Shown: positions 24,346 to 33,276, counted from the first letter of the stretch. The stretch is 64,000 bases of DNA from Ruminococcus sp. (GCA_029060305.1 JAIDUG010000020.1:1-64000); one strand, 5' to 3'. The notes: generated from the letters alone by a model not told the origin. Numbers and translations: made by a program.

Positions 24346-24882
24346 TTAGTACCATACTCCGCATTCAAGAAGCATAATCGAATTATCTTTTATTGAAATA
24401 AATGTATGGTCTCTGAAATCGCAACCGCCTATTTCAATATTTTCAGCTCCGGTCAGGTATGATATAACCGAATTTACTTCATTTTCCGGAATGGAATATT
24501 TATCAGCATGAAGTTTTATTTCATTGATAAGATAATCTTTTGTAATTGGTTTCATACGATATTCTTTATAAGTCATATAATCTGCATAGAAACTATTAGC
24601 CTGTTTCATATATTGAAGACGTTCAGAAGACGGAATTTTCCAGAAATCCTGTTCCCATTCTTCATGATATGCCATATTACACAAAACAGTCTGCACATAT
24701 GCCTGCTTAAAGTTGTTTTTTACATAACCATCCGGAAAATCGCATACAGTGACTATCATTCCATAAGGGTATTCATACCAGTCATAATACTTTGAAGAAA
24801 ATTCAGCCCATTCAAGATTTACCGCTATATTTTTATAGTGTTCATAGTTATTTACAATCCTTTTCAGAATATCAATATACAT
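24346..24882 (-). CDS. Unknown protein, first copy of a tandem pair in the que operon
   Basis: A 178-residue soluble protein of unknown family. It opens YIDILKRIVNNYEHYKNIAV and ends HTFISIKDNSIMLLECGVWY. Its start codon overlaps the folE stop by 1 base (TGATG), with AGGAG inside folE, so it is translationally coupled to an enzyme of the pathway. The paralogue at 23787-24329 follows 16 bases later. The DNA identity at the ends of both copies suggests a recent duplication followed by divergence of the middle third. Hydrophobic and aromatic residues are regularly spaced, and there is no signal peptide or membrane segment. Confidence 0.78.
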   Translation of the reverse strand: MYIDILKRIVNNYEHYKNIAVNLEWAEFSSKYYDWYEYPYGMIVTVCDFPDGYVKNNFKQAYVQTVLCNMAYHEEWEQDFWKIPSSERLQYMKQANSFYADYMTYKEYRMKPITKDYLINEIKLHADKYSIPENEVNSVISYLTGAENIEIGGCDFRDHTFISIKDNSIMLLECGVWY

Positions 24883-25442
24883 CAGTCAAGCAACTCCTGT
24901 AAGTCTCTTTTTTCCCTGAAAGCTCCGCAATAAGTACGTGTTTCGGTCTTTGAGGAAGCGTTTCTGATACCTCTTGCGGTCATACAACTATGCGAACCAA
25001 CTATTTTTACGCCGACATCTTCCGAACCAGTAGCCTCTGAAATAATTTCAGCAATGTCACGTCCGAGGCGTTCCTGTAACTGAAGTCTTTTAGATGCCAT
25101 ATCACATATACGTGCAATCTTGCTGAGACCGAGTACACGACCTTTCGGGACGTATGCAACATTAACAGTCATATCGTACATTAAAGCCATATGGTGTTCG
25201 CAGTAACTGAAAACAGTTATATCTTTCATTACAACTGCTGTCTGAGTACCGTCGGAAGTTTCCTCAAAGGTTTTTCCGAACATTTCCGCAATTTCATGAT
25301 TTGAATATGAAATGCCCTCAAAGACTTCCTCAAACATTCCAGCTACTCTTTTCGGAGTTTCTTTCAGACCCTCACGGTCGGGATTTTCGCCGATAGCCTC
25401 AAGCAGTCCCCTTATATGATATTCTATTGCTTTTTTATCCAT
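24882..25442 (-). CDS. folE: GTP cyclohydrolase I
   Basis: FolE opens GTP to 7,8-dihydroneopterin triphosphate, the first step of both folate and queuosine synthesis. The 186-residue protein has the family motifs [15 protein letters not shown] near the N-terminus, the zinc and catalytic residues in [33 protein letters not shown], and [11 protein letters not shown] with the second zinc Cys. Its position between queE and queC suggests it supplies the queuosine branch. AAAGGTG precedes the ATG; it begins 3 bases after queE. Confidence 0.96.
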   Translation of the reverse strand: MDKKAIEYHIRGLLEAIGENPDREGLKETPKRVAGMFEEVFEGISYSNHEIAEMFGKTFEETSDGTQTAVVMKDITVFSYCEHHMALMYDMTVNVAYVPKGRVLGLSKIARICDMASKRLQLQERLGRDIAEIISEATGSEDVGVKIVGSHSCMTARGIRNASSKTETRTYCGAFREKRDLQELLD

Positions 25443-25445
25443 TGG

Positions 25446-26105
25446 TTACACACCTTTCAAATCCGGATTCCATATAAATTTGTGCATCTGCAACTGCAAC
25501 CGGATTTTATTCAAATTTTTTTCTTTCATAAACTCCACAATTTCAGCAGGAGTAATCTTTCCGAAAACAGCACTCAGATAAACCGTACACTTTTCAGTAA
25601 GTGCAAATGTTTTTGTAATTTCAAGGGCTTTTTTCAAATCCTCACGGTTTCCGACGACGAATTTCACAACGTCATTTCCGGAAAGATATTTATAGTTTTC
25701 AGTAAGCATAAAACTTTCCATACAGCTTGACGGTAACTTATAGTCAAGTGTAAAATCAGGTCTGAAACTTTTCTGAGACAGTTTTTCTATAGAAATACTT
25801 CCGTTAGTCTCTATTTCGACGTTGTGACCGTTTACCATAAGTTTTTCAATCAGTTCATATATTTCGTTCTGTAACAAAGGCTCTCCGCCTGTCAGTGTTA
25901 CGTTTGTAACGCCGGTACTTTTCACATAACCGACAATATCTTCCGCTGACATCATTTCAACAGGACAGTCATCTGAATTTGCCCATTGTGTATCGCAATA
26001 TGTACATCTCAGATTGCACTGCCGGAAACGCACAAATACAGCAAGTTCACCTGCTTTTTTTCCCTCACCGTTTATGCTGACAAATCTTTCTGCAACAGGA
26101 AACAT
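25446..26105 (-). CDS. queE: 7-Carboxy-7-deazaguanine synthase (radical SAM)
   Basis: QueE rearranges 6-carboxytetrahydropterin to 7-carboxy-7-deazaguanine using S-adenosylmethionine and a [4Fe-4S] cluster. In this 219-residue protein the cluster motif is FRQCNLRCTYCDTQWA (CxxxCxxC), preceded by FVSINGEGKKAGELAVFVR, and followed by VTLTGGEPLLQ and the LDYKLPSS segment typical of QueE. The ATG at 26105 overlaps the queD stop by 1 base and has AGGAGGG upstream; an in-frame start at 26132 is less likely. Confidence 0.95.
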   Translation of the reverse strand: MFPVAERFVSINGEGKKAGELAVFVRFRQCNLRCTYCDTQWANSDDCPVEMMSAEDIVGYVKSTGVTNVTLTGGEPLLQNEIYELIEKLMVNGHNVEIETNGSISIEKLSQKSFRPDFTLDYKLPSSCMESFMLTENYKYLSGNDVVKFVVGNREDLKKALEITKTFALTEKCTVYLSAVFGKITPAEIVEFMKEKNLNKIRLQLQMHKFIWNPDLKGV

Positions 26106-26530
26106 TAATTTTCCCTCCTGTAAACTGCACAATTATCCGGAGTTTCGTAAACAGTAACGTCATTAAGTTCAAAGCCGTATCCGGAAAGCAAATCATAGAA
26201 ATATTTTGCGAAATTTTCAGCAGTCGGTCGGAAGTCAACTTCAATAAGACGGAAATTTTCGTCATTCAGTACCTGAATGGTAACAGGTTTAAGAGTATTT
26301 TTTTCATAGATTAGTGCGTGGTCGAAACTGTCGGCAACCGCACGGACTTTATGTTTCAGGTCTCCGAAATCAACAAGCATACCTCTTTGTGTACCTGTAA
26401 GCTGTAAATTTTCACCCTTTGCAGTTACTTCAATTGTCCAGCGATGACCGTGAATATTTGCACACTTACCTTCATATCCCGAAAGAAAATGTGCTGAATC
26501 AAATGAAGCTGAAGTTTTAAGATAATACAT
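26105..26530 (-). CDS. queD: 6-Carboxy-5,6,7,8-tetrahydropterin synthase
   Basis: QueD converts dihydroneopterin triphosphate to 6-carboxytetrahydropterin. The 141-residue protein shows the PTPS fold markers: the zinc histidines in ASFDSAHFLSGYEGKCANIH (with the catalytic Cys), GHRW, MLVDFGDLKHKV and DHALIY. It is the first coding gene of the operon, directly downstream of the preQ1 riboswitch and its terminator, with GAAAGAGG before the ATG. Confidence 0.95.
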   Translation of the reverse strand: MYYLKTSASFDSAHFLSGYEGKCANIHGHRWTIEVTAKGENLQLTGTQRGMLVDFGDLKHKVRAVADSFDHALIYEKNTLKPVTIQVLNDENFRLIEVDFRPTAENFAKYFYDLLSGYGFELNDVTVYETPDNCAVYRREN

Positions 26531-26546
26531 TTATCATTCCTCTTTC

Positions 26547-26582
26547 CAAAAAATGCAGTCAGAAAAAAGTCCCGACTGCATT
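26547..26582 (-). terminator. Terminator in the que leader (riboswitch expression platform)
   Basis: On the minus strand AATGCAGTC (26582-26574) pairs with GACTGCATT (26560-26552) and is followed by TTTTTT. It lies between the riboswitch and queD, so preQ1 binding probably favours this stop. Confidence 0.85.
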
Positions 26583-26620
26583 ATATCATTTCAAATCATT
26601 TAAGTTTAAATCATATAATG

Positions 26621-26666
26621 CCCGTAGTTTTGTTTAAAGACAGGATGGTGCAAACGAACTGTCCTG
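26621..26666 (-). ncRNA. Predicted preQ1-I riboswitch
   Basis: On the minus strand stem P1 pairs CAGGA (26666-26662) with TCCTG (26645-26641). The loop contains GTTCGTTTGCACC, like the preQ1-I core, and the A-rich tail TTTAAACAAAACTA follows, as in known preQ1-I aptamers where the tail folds back on the loop. The genes downstream are exactly those making preQ1. The match is by eye; the pseudoknot pairing is not certain. Confidence 0.8.
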
Positions 26667-26672
26667 AATGAC

Positions 26673-26701
26673 ATTATATCACATACCGGAAAAAAAATCA
26701 A
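26673..26701 (-). promoter_or_regulatory. Sigma-A promoter for the queuosine operon
   Basis: On the minus strand TTGATT (26701-26696), 17-base spacer, TATAAT (26678-26673), placing the RNA start at about the first base of the riboswitch stem. Confidence 0.75.
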
Positions 26702-26762
26702 TTAATAAATGATTACAATTTTCTTGACTACAGACGCACTTTATTGTCAGTATAAAACATAA

Positions 26763-27968
26763 TTATGCTGAAACTTCTGCCGGTTTTTCGTCTGCCTTGT
26801 AAAGAAGTTTAAGAATAATCGGAGTTGCAACGGAAGAAACAATAATAAGAAGAATAACACACGCAAAGTACTTTGAATCAAGCATACCTACCGAGAGACC
26901 TTTCTGTGCCACTATCAGTGCGACTTCACCACGTGTCATCATTCCCACACCGACTTTCAGACTGTCACGGAAATTATATTTCATAAGTTTTGCAACAAGT
27001 CCGCAACCTATTACTTTAGTCAGCAATGCGACAAGTACGAATCCTACTGAGAATAAAACAAGTTCCTTTGTGAAACCACTCAGTTCAGTTTTAAGACCGA
27101 TACTTGCAAAGAATACAGGTCCGAAAAGCATATAGGAATTTATGTCTACTTTACGTGCTATGTATTCTGAATCCTTGAGACTGCAAAGAATAAGTCCTGC
27201 AACATACGCCCCTGTAATATCTGCTATTCCGAAAAACTCCTCCGCTGCAAATGCCATAAACATACACATTGCAAATCCAAGTATGGGGATTCTTCTCTGA
27301 TGAGGGTATTTCTTGTCAATGAGTTTGAAGATATAGTACATAAGGAAGCCTATTCCAAAAGCAAACACTATAAACAGTCCGGTGCTTATAAGGACTTCTG
27401 ACGGTTTTGAATCAGGATTTTTGAAACCGATTACAAAAGTAAGTACGATAATTCCTATAACGTCGTCTATGATTGCACTGCTCAGTATAAGTGTACCGAT
27501 ATTTTCCTTTATGTGACCAAGTTCTTTCAGGGTCTGAACCGTTATTCCTACTGAAGTCGCCGTCATTATAGTACCGATAAACACCGCTCTGAAAAATTCC
27601 TCACTTCCGACAGCTCCGAAACCATAGAAACAACCATATAATACAGTACCGCCAGCCAAAGGCACAAAAACTCCCACGCAAGCTATTATCAACGCTTTAG
27701 GACCGGTTTTCAGCAAGTCTTTCATATTGGTTTCAAGACCTGCCGAAAACATAAGCATTACAACGCCTATTTCAGACAGCAGTGACAGATAGTCAGCACC
27801 TGCATAATCAGTACCGCCCATAAGTCCAAGACAGCTTGGTCCGATAATCAGACCTGCGATTATTTCGCCTACAACCTGCGGAGCTTTGAGTTTCTGTGCG
27901 AGAAGTCCGAAAAGTTTGGCAGATATTATTATTATCGCCAAATCCCTGAAAAATGTTATTCTGTCCAT
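26763..27968 (-). CDS. Cation:proton antiporter (CPA2, KefB/NapA-like)
   Basis: A 401-residue polytopic membrane protein with about 12 hydrophobic segments, of the CPA2 monovalent cation/proton antiporter family. Typical stretches are KLKAPQVVGEIIAGLIIGPS (first helices), VMLMFSAGLETNM, TATSVGITVQTLKELG, SSAIIDDVIGIIVL with the ion-binding Asp pair, FFASIGLKTEL and GMMTRGEVALIVAQKGLS. It lacks the C-terminal NAD-binding (TrkA-N) domain of Kef channels. Na+ or K+ exchange for protons and pH homeostasis are the usual roles; the ion cannot be named here. The gene has its own promoter and lies divergent to hen1. Confidence 0.92.
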   Translation of the reverse strand: MDRITFFRDLAIIIISAKLFGLLAQKLKAPQVVGEIIAGLIIGPSCLGLMGGTDYAGADYLSLLSEIGVVMLMFSAGLETNMKDLLKTGPKALIIACVGVFVPLAGGTVLYGCFYGFGAVGSEEFFRAVFIGTIMTATSVGITVQTLKELGHIKENIGTLILSSAIIDDVIGIIVLTFVIGFKNPDSKPSEVLISTGLFIVFAFGIGFLMYYIFKLIDKKYPHQRRIPILGFAMCMFMAFAAEEFFGIADITGAYVAGLILCSLKDSEYIARKVDINSYMLFGPVFFASIGLKTELSGFTKELVLFSVGFVLVALLTKVIGCGLVAKLMKYNFRDSLKVGVGMMTRGEVALIVAQKGLSVGMLDSKYFACVILLIIVSSVATPIILKLLYKADEKPAEVSA

Positions 27969-28011
27969 AAGAAAACCTCTTTCCTTTTATAAATTTTTTA
28001 TACCGGAAATT

Positions 28012-28040
28012 ATTGTATCACTTTTATTGACGGATTGCAA
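28012..28040 (-). promoter_or_regulatory. Sigma-A promoter for the antiporter gene
   Basis: On the minus strand TTGCAA (28040-28035), 17-base spacer, TACAAT (28017-28012). Confidence 0.6.
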
Positions 28041-28068
28041 GCCCTAAGAAAAATTTTTGTCAATATGC

Positions 28069-28097
28069 TTGACTAAACATTTGTACTGTGCTATAAT
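28069..28097 (+). promoter_or_regulatory. Sigma-A promoter for hen1-pnkp
   Basis: TTGACT (28069-28074), 17-base spacer, TATAAT (28092-28097). Confidence 0.75.
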
Positions 28098-28147
28098 TGA
28101 ATCAGCTACGGAGGAAAATTTTTTTACAATAAGGAGTGAATTTTGAT

Positions 28148-29527
28148 TTGCTTTTAACAATCACCTACACTGGCAACGATACTCAGGATTTGGGCTATCT
28201 GCTTCACAAAAATCCGTATCGTTCACAGGAATTTGACCTCAATTCCGGAAAAGCCTATGTTTTTTATCCGGAAGTTTCCGACCACAAAACTACAATGGCT
28301 TTAATGCTTGACATCAATCCCATTGACCTTGTAAAAGGTAAAAAGGGAGCCGAAAACAACGGGCTTTTTGATTACGTCAACGACCGTCCTTATACCGCCA
28401 CTTCTTTTCTGAGTACGGCAATTACAAGGATTTTCAGTACTGCTATGAATGGACGTTGTGACAAGAGACAACAGCTTGCGGACAGTAAACTTGACCTTAC
28501 GGCACGTATTTATGCAATACAGGGCAAGGACGAATTTACACGCAAAATCTTTGAACCGCTCGGATATACTGTCAGCACTTCAAAAACCGTACTCGACGAA
28601 AAGTTTTCGGAATGGGGCGAAAGTCCATATATCGACCTCGAAATAAGCGGAAACGTGAGACTTGCCGACCTGCTTAATCATCTGTATGTACTTATTCCGG
28701 TATTCGACAAACAGAAACACTACTTAATAAGTGAGGACGAAATTGACAAGCTGATGTCACACGGTGGTGAATGGCTTGCGGAACACCCTGCGAAAAAAGA
28801 AATAATATACCGTTACTTCCTTATGAAAAAGAGTTATGCACATACGGCTATTGACCGCCTGACAGAAAATGAACCTGTTGAGGAAGTGACGGACGAAAAC
28901 AAGGAGATTCCGGAAAAGAAAATATCCCTTAACCGCCAGCGTCTCGAAACCGTTAAAAATGCTGTTCTTGCAAGCGGTGCGGAAAGCGTGATAGACCTCG
29001 GGTGCGGAGAATGTCGTCTGACAAAGATTCTTCTTGAACAGAAACAGTTACGCAAAGTAACAGCCGTTGACGTTTCCGCACACGAACTCGAAAAAGCAAA
29101 AACACGTCTCCACTACGATACTATGAACGAACACCGCAAAAACAAACTTACTCTTATGCAAGGCTCGCTGACTTACCGTGACAAACGTTTTTCGGGATAT
29201 GATTGTGCCTGCGTTATTGAAGTAGTAGAACATATAGAACCTCTGAGACTTCCTGCTTTTGAACGCAATGTGTTTGAGTTTTCGGAAGCAAAAACTGTAA
29301 TAATCACCACTCCGAACAAAGAATACAATCAGAACTATGAATTTATTCCGGAAGGTCAGTTACGTCACAACGACCACCGCTTTGAATGGACAAGGGAAGA
29401 TTTCAAAAAATGGTCTGAGTACATATGCGAAAAATTTGGTTATACTGTTCAGATAAGCGGTATCGGTGAGGAAGATTCAAATTACGGTACACCAACACAG
29501 ATGGGAGTGTTTACAAAATGCGTATAG
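28148..29527 (+). CDS. hen1: RNA 3'-terminal ribose 2'-O-methyltransferase Hen1
   Basis: Bacterial Hen1 methylates the 2'-hydroxyl at the 3' end of a cleaved RNA before Pnkp seals it, so that the repaired RNA resists the same ribotoxin. The N-terminal half (about 1-240) is the bacterial Hen1 ligase-activating domain, starting LLTITYTGNDTQDLGYLLHK. The C-terminal half is a SAM methyltransferase with VIDLGCGECRLTKILLE, and the metal-binding EVVEHIE with a later His pair (LRHNDHRFEW). The start is taken as TTG at 28148, which places AAGGAG 11 bases upstream and gives the family-typical first residues; a GTG at 28136 overlaps that site. The end overlaps pnkp by 10 bases. Confidence 0.93.
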   Translation: MLLTITYTGNDTQDLGYLLHKNPYRSQEFDLNSGKAYVFYPEVSDHKTTMALMLDINPIDLVKGKKGAENNGLFDYVNDRPYTATSFLSTAITRIFSTAMNGRCDKRQQLADSKLDLTARIYAIQGKDEFTRKIFEPLGYTVSTSKTVLDEKFSEWGESPYIDLEISGNVRLADLLNHLYVLIPVFDKQKHYLISEDEIDKLMSHGGEWLAEHPAKKEIIYRYFLMKKSYAHTAIDRLTENEPVEEVTDENKEIPEKKISLNRQRLETVKNAVLASGAESVIDLGCGECRLTKILLEQKQLRKVTAVDVSAHELEKAKTRLHYDTMNEHRKNKLTLMQGSLTYRDKRFSGYDCACVIEVVEHIEPLRLPAFERNVFEFSEAKTVIITTPNKEYNQNYEFIPEGQLRHNDHRFEWTREDFKKWSEYICEKFGYTVQISGIGEEDSNYGTPTQMGVFTKCV

Positions 29528-32082
29528 AAATACCGGATTTTGCACTGGTAGCAATGATAGGTGCTACGTCAAGCGGAAAAACAACTTTCGCAAACAAGAA
29601 ATTCAAACCTACTGAAGTCCTGTCATCTGACTTTTTCAGGGCAATGGTTTCCGACGACGAAAACAATCAGAAAGTTTCCGGAGAGGCTTTTGACGCTCTT
29701 TTCTATATAGCAAAGAAACGTCTCGACCTTATGAAATTAACCGTTATCGATGCAACAAATTTACAGCAGTCTGCACGAAAAAAGATTGTAGATTTCGCAC
29801 GTGAAAATAATGTACATAGCGTTGCGATAGTACTGAACGTTCCGGAAAACGTACTTCTTGAAAGAAACAACGCACGTCCCGAAAGACAGCTTCCGGCAAG
29901 AGTAATCAGAAACCATTGTAACGAACTTCGCCACTGTATAAAAAAATTGAAACGTGATGGATTCAGATATGTTTATGTACTTAATTCTCAGGAAGATATT
30001 GACAACGCTGAAATAGTCCGCACAAAACTCTGGAATGACAAAAAAGACGTACACGGAGCTTTTGACATTATCGGAGATATTCACGGTTGTATGGACGAAC
30101 TGAAAGAACTTCTGCACAAACTCGGTTACAAAGAAAACGAAAACGGAATACCTGTTCACCCTGACGACAGAAAAGCCGTATTTTTAGGGGACTTCTGCGA
30201 CAGAGGCTATGACAATACAGGCGTTCTCAAACTGGTAATGGGAATGGTGAAGAACGGAAATGCGTTTTCAGTAGTCGGCAACCATGAAGTAAAGTTGCTG
30301 AAATACCTCAACGGCAAAAATGTAAATATTACTTACGGACTGGAAAAAACCGTTGAACAGATAAACGCTGAAAGTGAAGATTTCAGAAAAGAAGTAATGG
30401 AATTTCTTGACGGTCTGATAAGTCACTATGTTTTCGACGACGGAAAACTTGTTGTTTCGCACGCAGGAATCAAGGAAGAATATATCGGACGTGGTTCGGG
30501 ACGTATTAGAAGTTTCTGTCTTTATGGCGATACTACTGGCGAAACTGACGAGTTTGGACTTCCTGTACGTCTCGACTGGTCGGCAGACTACAGAGGACGT
30601 GCCACTATTGTATATGGACACACTCCTTGTGCGGAAGTAGTACCTGCAAACAACACTTACTGTATAGATACAGGATGTGTTTTCGGCGGAAAACTTACCG
30701 CTATGCGTTATCCAGAAAAGGAATTTGTAAGTGTTGAGGCATATGAGAAGTATTATGAGCCTGCACGTCCGCTTGAAAACGGAAAAGATGACAGTATGGG
30801 CGATATGCTTACTGTGGGAGACTTTCAGGGAAAAATGAATATTACCACTGAACTTATACCGTCAATAAACGTTGCGGAAAACAACGTCGCCGCTGCACTG
30901 GAAATAATGTCACGATATGCCGGAGACCCTCACTGGCTTATATACTTACCGCCTACAATGTCACCTTGCGAAACAAGCAGTAATGACGGTTTTCTTGAAT
31001 ATCCTCCTGAAGCCTTTGAATACTACTGTAAAAACGGCATTAAAAACGTCGTATGCGAAAAGAAACATATGGGGTCAAGGGCTGTAATCGTACTTTGTCA
31101 CTCTGCTGAAACTGCTGAAAAGCGTTTCGGCATAAACGACGGTACAACAGGAATCATTTACACACGTACAGGTCGTCATTTTTTTGACAATCAGGAAACC
31201 GAAAAAACTCTTTTGTCACGTCTTGACAAGGTTCTGACGGACAATAATTTCTGGGAAGATTTCAACACTGACTGGGTGTGTTTCGATACTGAGTTAATGC
31301 CGTGGTCTGAAAAGGCTCAGGGACTTATAAAAACACAATACGCTCCTGTCGGAAATGCAGGAAGTCACGTATTGAAACACGCTGTTAAACTTCTTGAAAA
31401 AGCGTGTATGCGTGAAAACATAGCCTCAGAAGTTTCCACACTGACTTCTGGACAGAATACTGATTTGAAATCTGTACTGGAAAAAACACGTTTCCGCCGT
31501 GACGCTGTTGAAAAATATATAAATGCCTACCGTGAGTACTGCTGGACGGTAAACTCAATCGAGGATTTCAGGATTGCACCTTTCCATATACTTGCGGTTG
31601 AGGGAAAAGTTTTCGACCACGAAAAACACGTATGGCATATGGAAACAATTAAAAAATACGTCTGCAATGACAGTATATTTATTGCAACTCCTTATATATG
31701 CGTTGATACTGAAGACGAAAACAGTATAAATTCCGCTGTTGAATGGTGGTCTGAACTGACTACTTCCGGCGGTGAGGGAATGGTTGTAAAACCTGAATAT
31801 TATACTGCAATTTCCGGAAAAAAGCTCCTGCAACCTGCTGTAAAATGTCGTGGACGAGAGTATCTGAGAATAATTTATGGTGCTGAGTACCTTGAGCTGT
31901 CCAATCTGCAAAGACTGAAAAAACGTTCACTTTCAAGAAAATGTAATCTTGCATTAAAGGAATTTTCATTAGGTATGGAATCGCTGAAACGTTTCGTCAA
32001 CGGTGAACCTCTCTACAGAGTTCACGAATGTGCTTTCGGAGTACTTGCGTTTGAGAGCGAACCCGTAGACCCGAGATTATAA
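29518..32082 (+). CDS. pnkp: Polynucleotide kinase-phosphatase-ligase Pnkp
   Basis: This 854-residue enzyme heals and seals broken RNA together with Hen1. Domains in order: a 5'-kinase (about 1-170) with P-loop GATSSGKTT at 15-23 and the Arg-rich lid ERNNARPERQLPARV; a 2',3'-phosphatase of the metallophosphoesterase type (about 180-400) with GDIHGCMDE, GDFCDRGYD, GNHEVK and VVSHAG; and a ligase/adenylyltransferase (about 470-854) with the nucleophile Lys in EKKHMGSRAV (about residue 516), VCFDTELMPW, GEGMVVKPE and KCRGREYLRIIYG. All key motifs look intact. The ATG overlaps the end of hen1, so the two are translated together. Confidence 0.96.
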   Translation: MRIEIPDFALVAMIGATSSGKTTFANKKFKPTEVLSSDFFRAMVSDDENNQKVSGEAFDALFYIAKKRLDLMKLTVIDATNLQQSARKKIVDFARENNVHSVAIVLNVPENVLLERNNARPERQLPARVIRNHCNELRHCIKKLKRDGFRYVYVLNSQEDIDNAEIVRTKLWNDKKDVHGAFDIIGDIHGCMDELKELLHKLGYKENENGIPVHPDDRKAVFLGDFCDRGYDNTGVLKLVMGMVKNGNAFSVVGNHEVKLLKYLNGKNVNITYGLEKTVEQINAESEDFRKEVMEFLDGLISHYVFDDGKLVVSHAGIKEEYIGRGSGRIRSFCLYGDTTGETDEFGLPVRLDWSADYRGRATIVYGHTPCAEVVPANNTYCIDTGCVFGGKLTAMRYPEKEFVSVEAYEKYYEPARPLENGKDDSMGDMLTVGDFQGKMNITTELIPSINVAENNVAAALEIMSRYAGDPHWLIYLPPTMSPCETSSNDGFLEYPPEAFEYYCKNGIKNVVCEKKHMGSRAVIVLCHSAETAEKRFGINDGTTGIIYTRTGRHFFDNQETEKTLLSRLDKVLTDNNFWEDFNTDWVCFDTELMPWSEKAQGLIKTQYAPVGNAGSHVLKHAVKLLEKACMRENIASEVSTLTSGQNTDLKSVLEKTRFRRDAVEKYINAYREYCWTVNSIEDFRIAPFHILAVEGKVFDHEKHVWHMETIKKYVCNDSIFIATPYICVDTEDENSINSAVEWWSELTTSGGEGMVVKPEYYTAISGKKLLQPAVKCRGREYLRIIYGAEYLELSNLQRLKKRSLSRKCNLALKEFSLGMESLKRFVNGEPLYRVHECAFGVLAFESEPVDPRL

Positions 32083-32091
32083 GGTGATAAT

Positions 32092-32760
32092 ATGAGTTTC
32101 AGAGACTATAAAAGCCGACAGTCTGACAAGAATAAAATCAGACCGTATATCAGCGGAATTTCTTTCCGTGATATGAATTTCAAATCTGTAAAGAAAATTT
32201 CTGACGAAAAAGAATCTCAGACTGTGCCGGATATTGCCGAAAAAAATGTTATTCCGAATATACCGCCTCAGCCAGCAAGCCAGTATCAGAACAGTGTGTA
32301 CATTCAGCAACCTGTCAGCCAGTATCAGAACAGCGTGTACATTCAGCAACCTGTCAGTCAATATCAGAACAGCGTTTATATTCAGCAACCGTCACCGGTT
32401 GTAAATCCTAATATTCCGCAAAGTGTACCGTTGCAGAATAATCAGAGCCAGTTTCTTTATTATAATCAGAATCCGGTTTCGCCACAAACTCCACCGCCTG
32501 TTCCCACTGTTCAGAAATCTTTTATACCTGTACCACCTCAGCAACCTCCGGAAAAACCTGACCCGTCAAAATTCATTGAGGAATACGTTCCTACACCACC
32601 GCCGAAAATGGTAAGGGCAAAAGTTCCGAAATTCATTAAAAAAGAAAACAAAAATACTGATTTCGGAGGATTCGGAGGGACTTTCGACGGCGACCCCGAC
32701 CAGTCAACACCTATTGCAGATATTCCGGTAATGAATAATATTGATGATTATAAAATATAA
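32092..32760 (+). CDS. Gln/Pro-rich repeat protein downstream of pnkp
   Basis: A 222-residue, mostly disordered protein of unknown function. Residues 1-60 are polar and charged; residues 63-101 are three perfect or near-perfect 13-residue repeats (SQYQNSVYIQQPV); a Pro/Gln-rich stretch follows (QTPPPVPTVQ, PPQQPPEKPD); the C-terminus has a Gly/Asp-rich segment (FGGFGGTFDGDPDQ). There is no signal peptide or membrane segment. It starts 9 bases after pnkp with AAGGTGATA before the ATG, so it belongs to the RNA-repair transcript. Multivalent binding to partner proteins or RNA is possible but unproven. Confidence 0.78.
   Translation: MSFRDYKSRQSDKNKIRPYISGISFRDMNFKSVKKISDEKESQTVPDIAEKNVIPNIPPQPASQYQNSVYIQQPVSQYQNSVYIQQPVSQYQNSVYIQQPSPVVNPNIPQSVPLQNNQSQFLYYNQNPVSPQTPPPVPTVQKSFIPVPPQQPPEKPDPSKFIEEYVPTPPPKMVRAKVPKFIKKENKNTDFGGFGGTFDGDPDQSTPIADIPVMNNIDDYKI
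32278..32394 (+). repeat. Three tandem 39-bp repeats
   Basis: Units begin at 32278, 32317 and 32356 and differ only at scattered mostly silent positions. They encode SQYQNSVYIQQPV three times (last unit altered at its end). Confidence 0.9.
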
Positions 32761-32785
32761 ATACTTTATATTACAGAGGTTGACT

Positions 32786-33211
32786 ATGGAGATAATCAAA
32801 AAAATAAAAGAATTGTCTGAGTGTGCATATGATTACGACATCTTATACAAGGAGTATCAGGTATGTGATTTGCTTGAAACGGCAGACGACAAGGAAAAAT
32901 ATATTCCGTACATTCTTGAGATTATGGAAAATAACCCTCTTGCCGACTGGGGTTGCCCTGGTCCGTTGGTGCGTTTTATGGAATCATGTGACATTGATAT
33001 ACATGAAAAATTTCTTAAAGAATCAATAAAAAAATGTCCCACTATACATACTTTGATTATGTTAAACAGACTTTGCAACGTCAAGACTACAGAAGAAATT
33101 CAGGAATATATTGATATATTATATAATATTTGCGAAAATACTTTCATTGACGAAGATATAAGAAATACTGCCGAAGATTTTCTGGAGTATCAGCTTGAAA
33201 AATTAATGTAA
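32786..33211 (+). CDS. Small unknown protein at the end of the RNA-repair transcript
   Basis: A 141-residue, acidic, helical protein I cannot assign. A central segment NPLADWGCPGPLVRFMESCD is flanked by helices rich in Leu, Ile and Glu, a layout seen in small helical-repeat or immunity-type proteins. The ATG at 32786 has GAGGT 5 bases upstream; an in-frame ATG at 32741 lies inside the preceding gene and lacks a site. It is 25 bases downstream of the repeat protein. No promoter is seen in front, so it is probably expressed with hen1-pnkp. Confidence 0.75.
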   Translation: MEIIKKIKELSECAYDYDILYKEYQVCDLLETADDKEKYIPYILEIMENNPLADWGCPGPLVRFMESCDIDIHEKFLKESIKKCPTIHTLIMLNRLCNVKTTEEIQEYIDILYNICENTFIDEDIRNTAEDFLEYQLEKLM

Positions 33212-33241
33212 TAATGCGACGTTTTCCGACAAAATATATTC

Positions 33242-33270
33242 TTGACTTTTTACACAAAATATGATACAAT
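33242..33270 (+). promoter_or_regulatory. Sigma-A promoter without a following gene
   Basis: TTGACT (33242-33247), 17-base spacer, TACAAT (33265-33270). The next plus-strand element is a terminator 50 bases later. Confidence 0.7.
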
Positions 33271-33276
33271 CAAATC

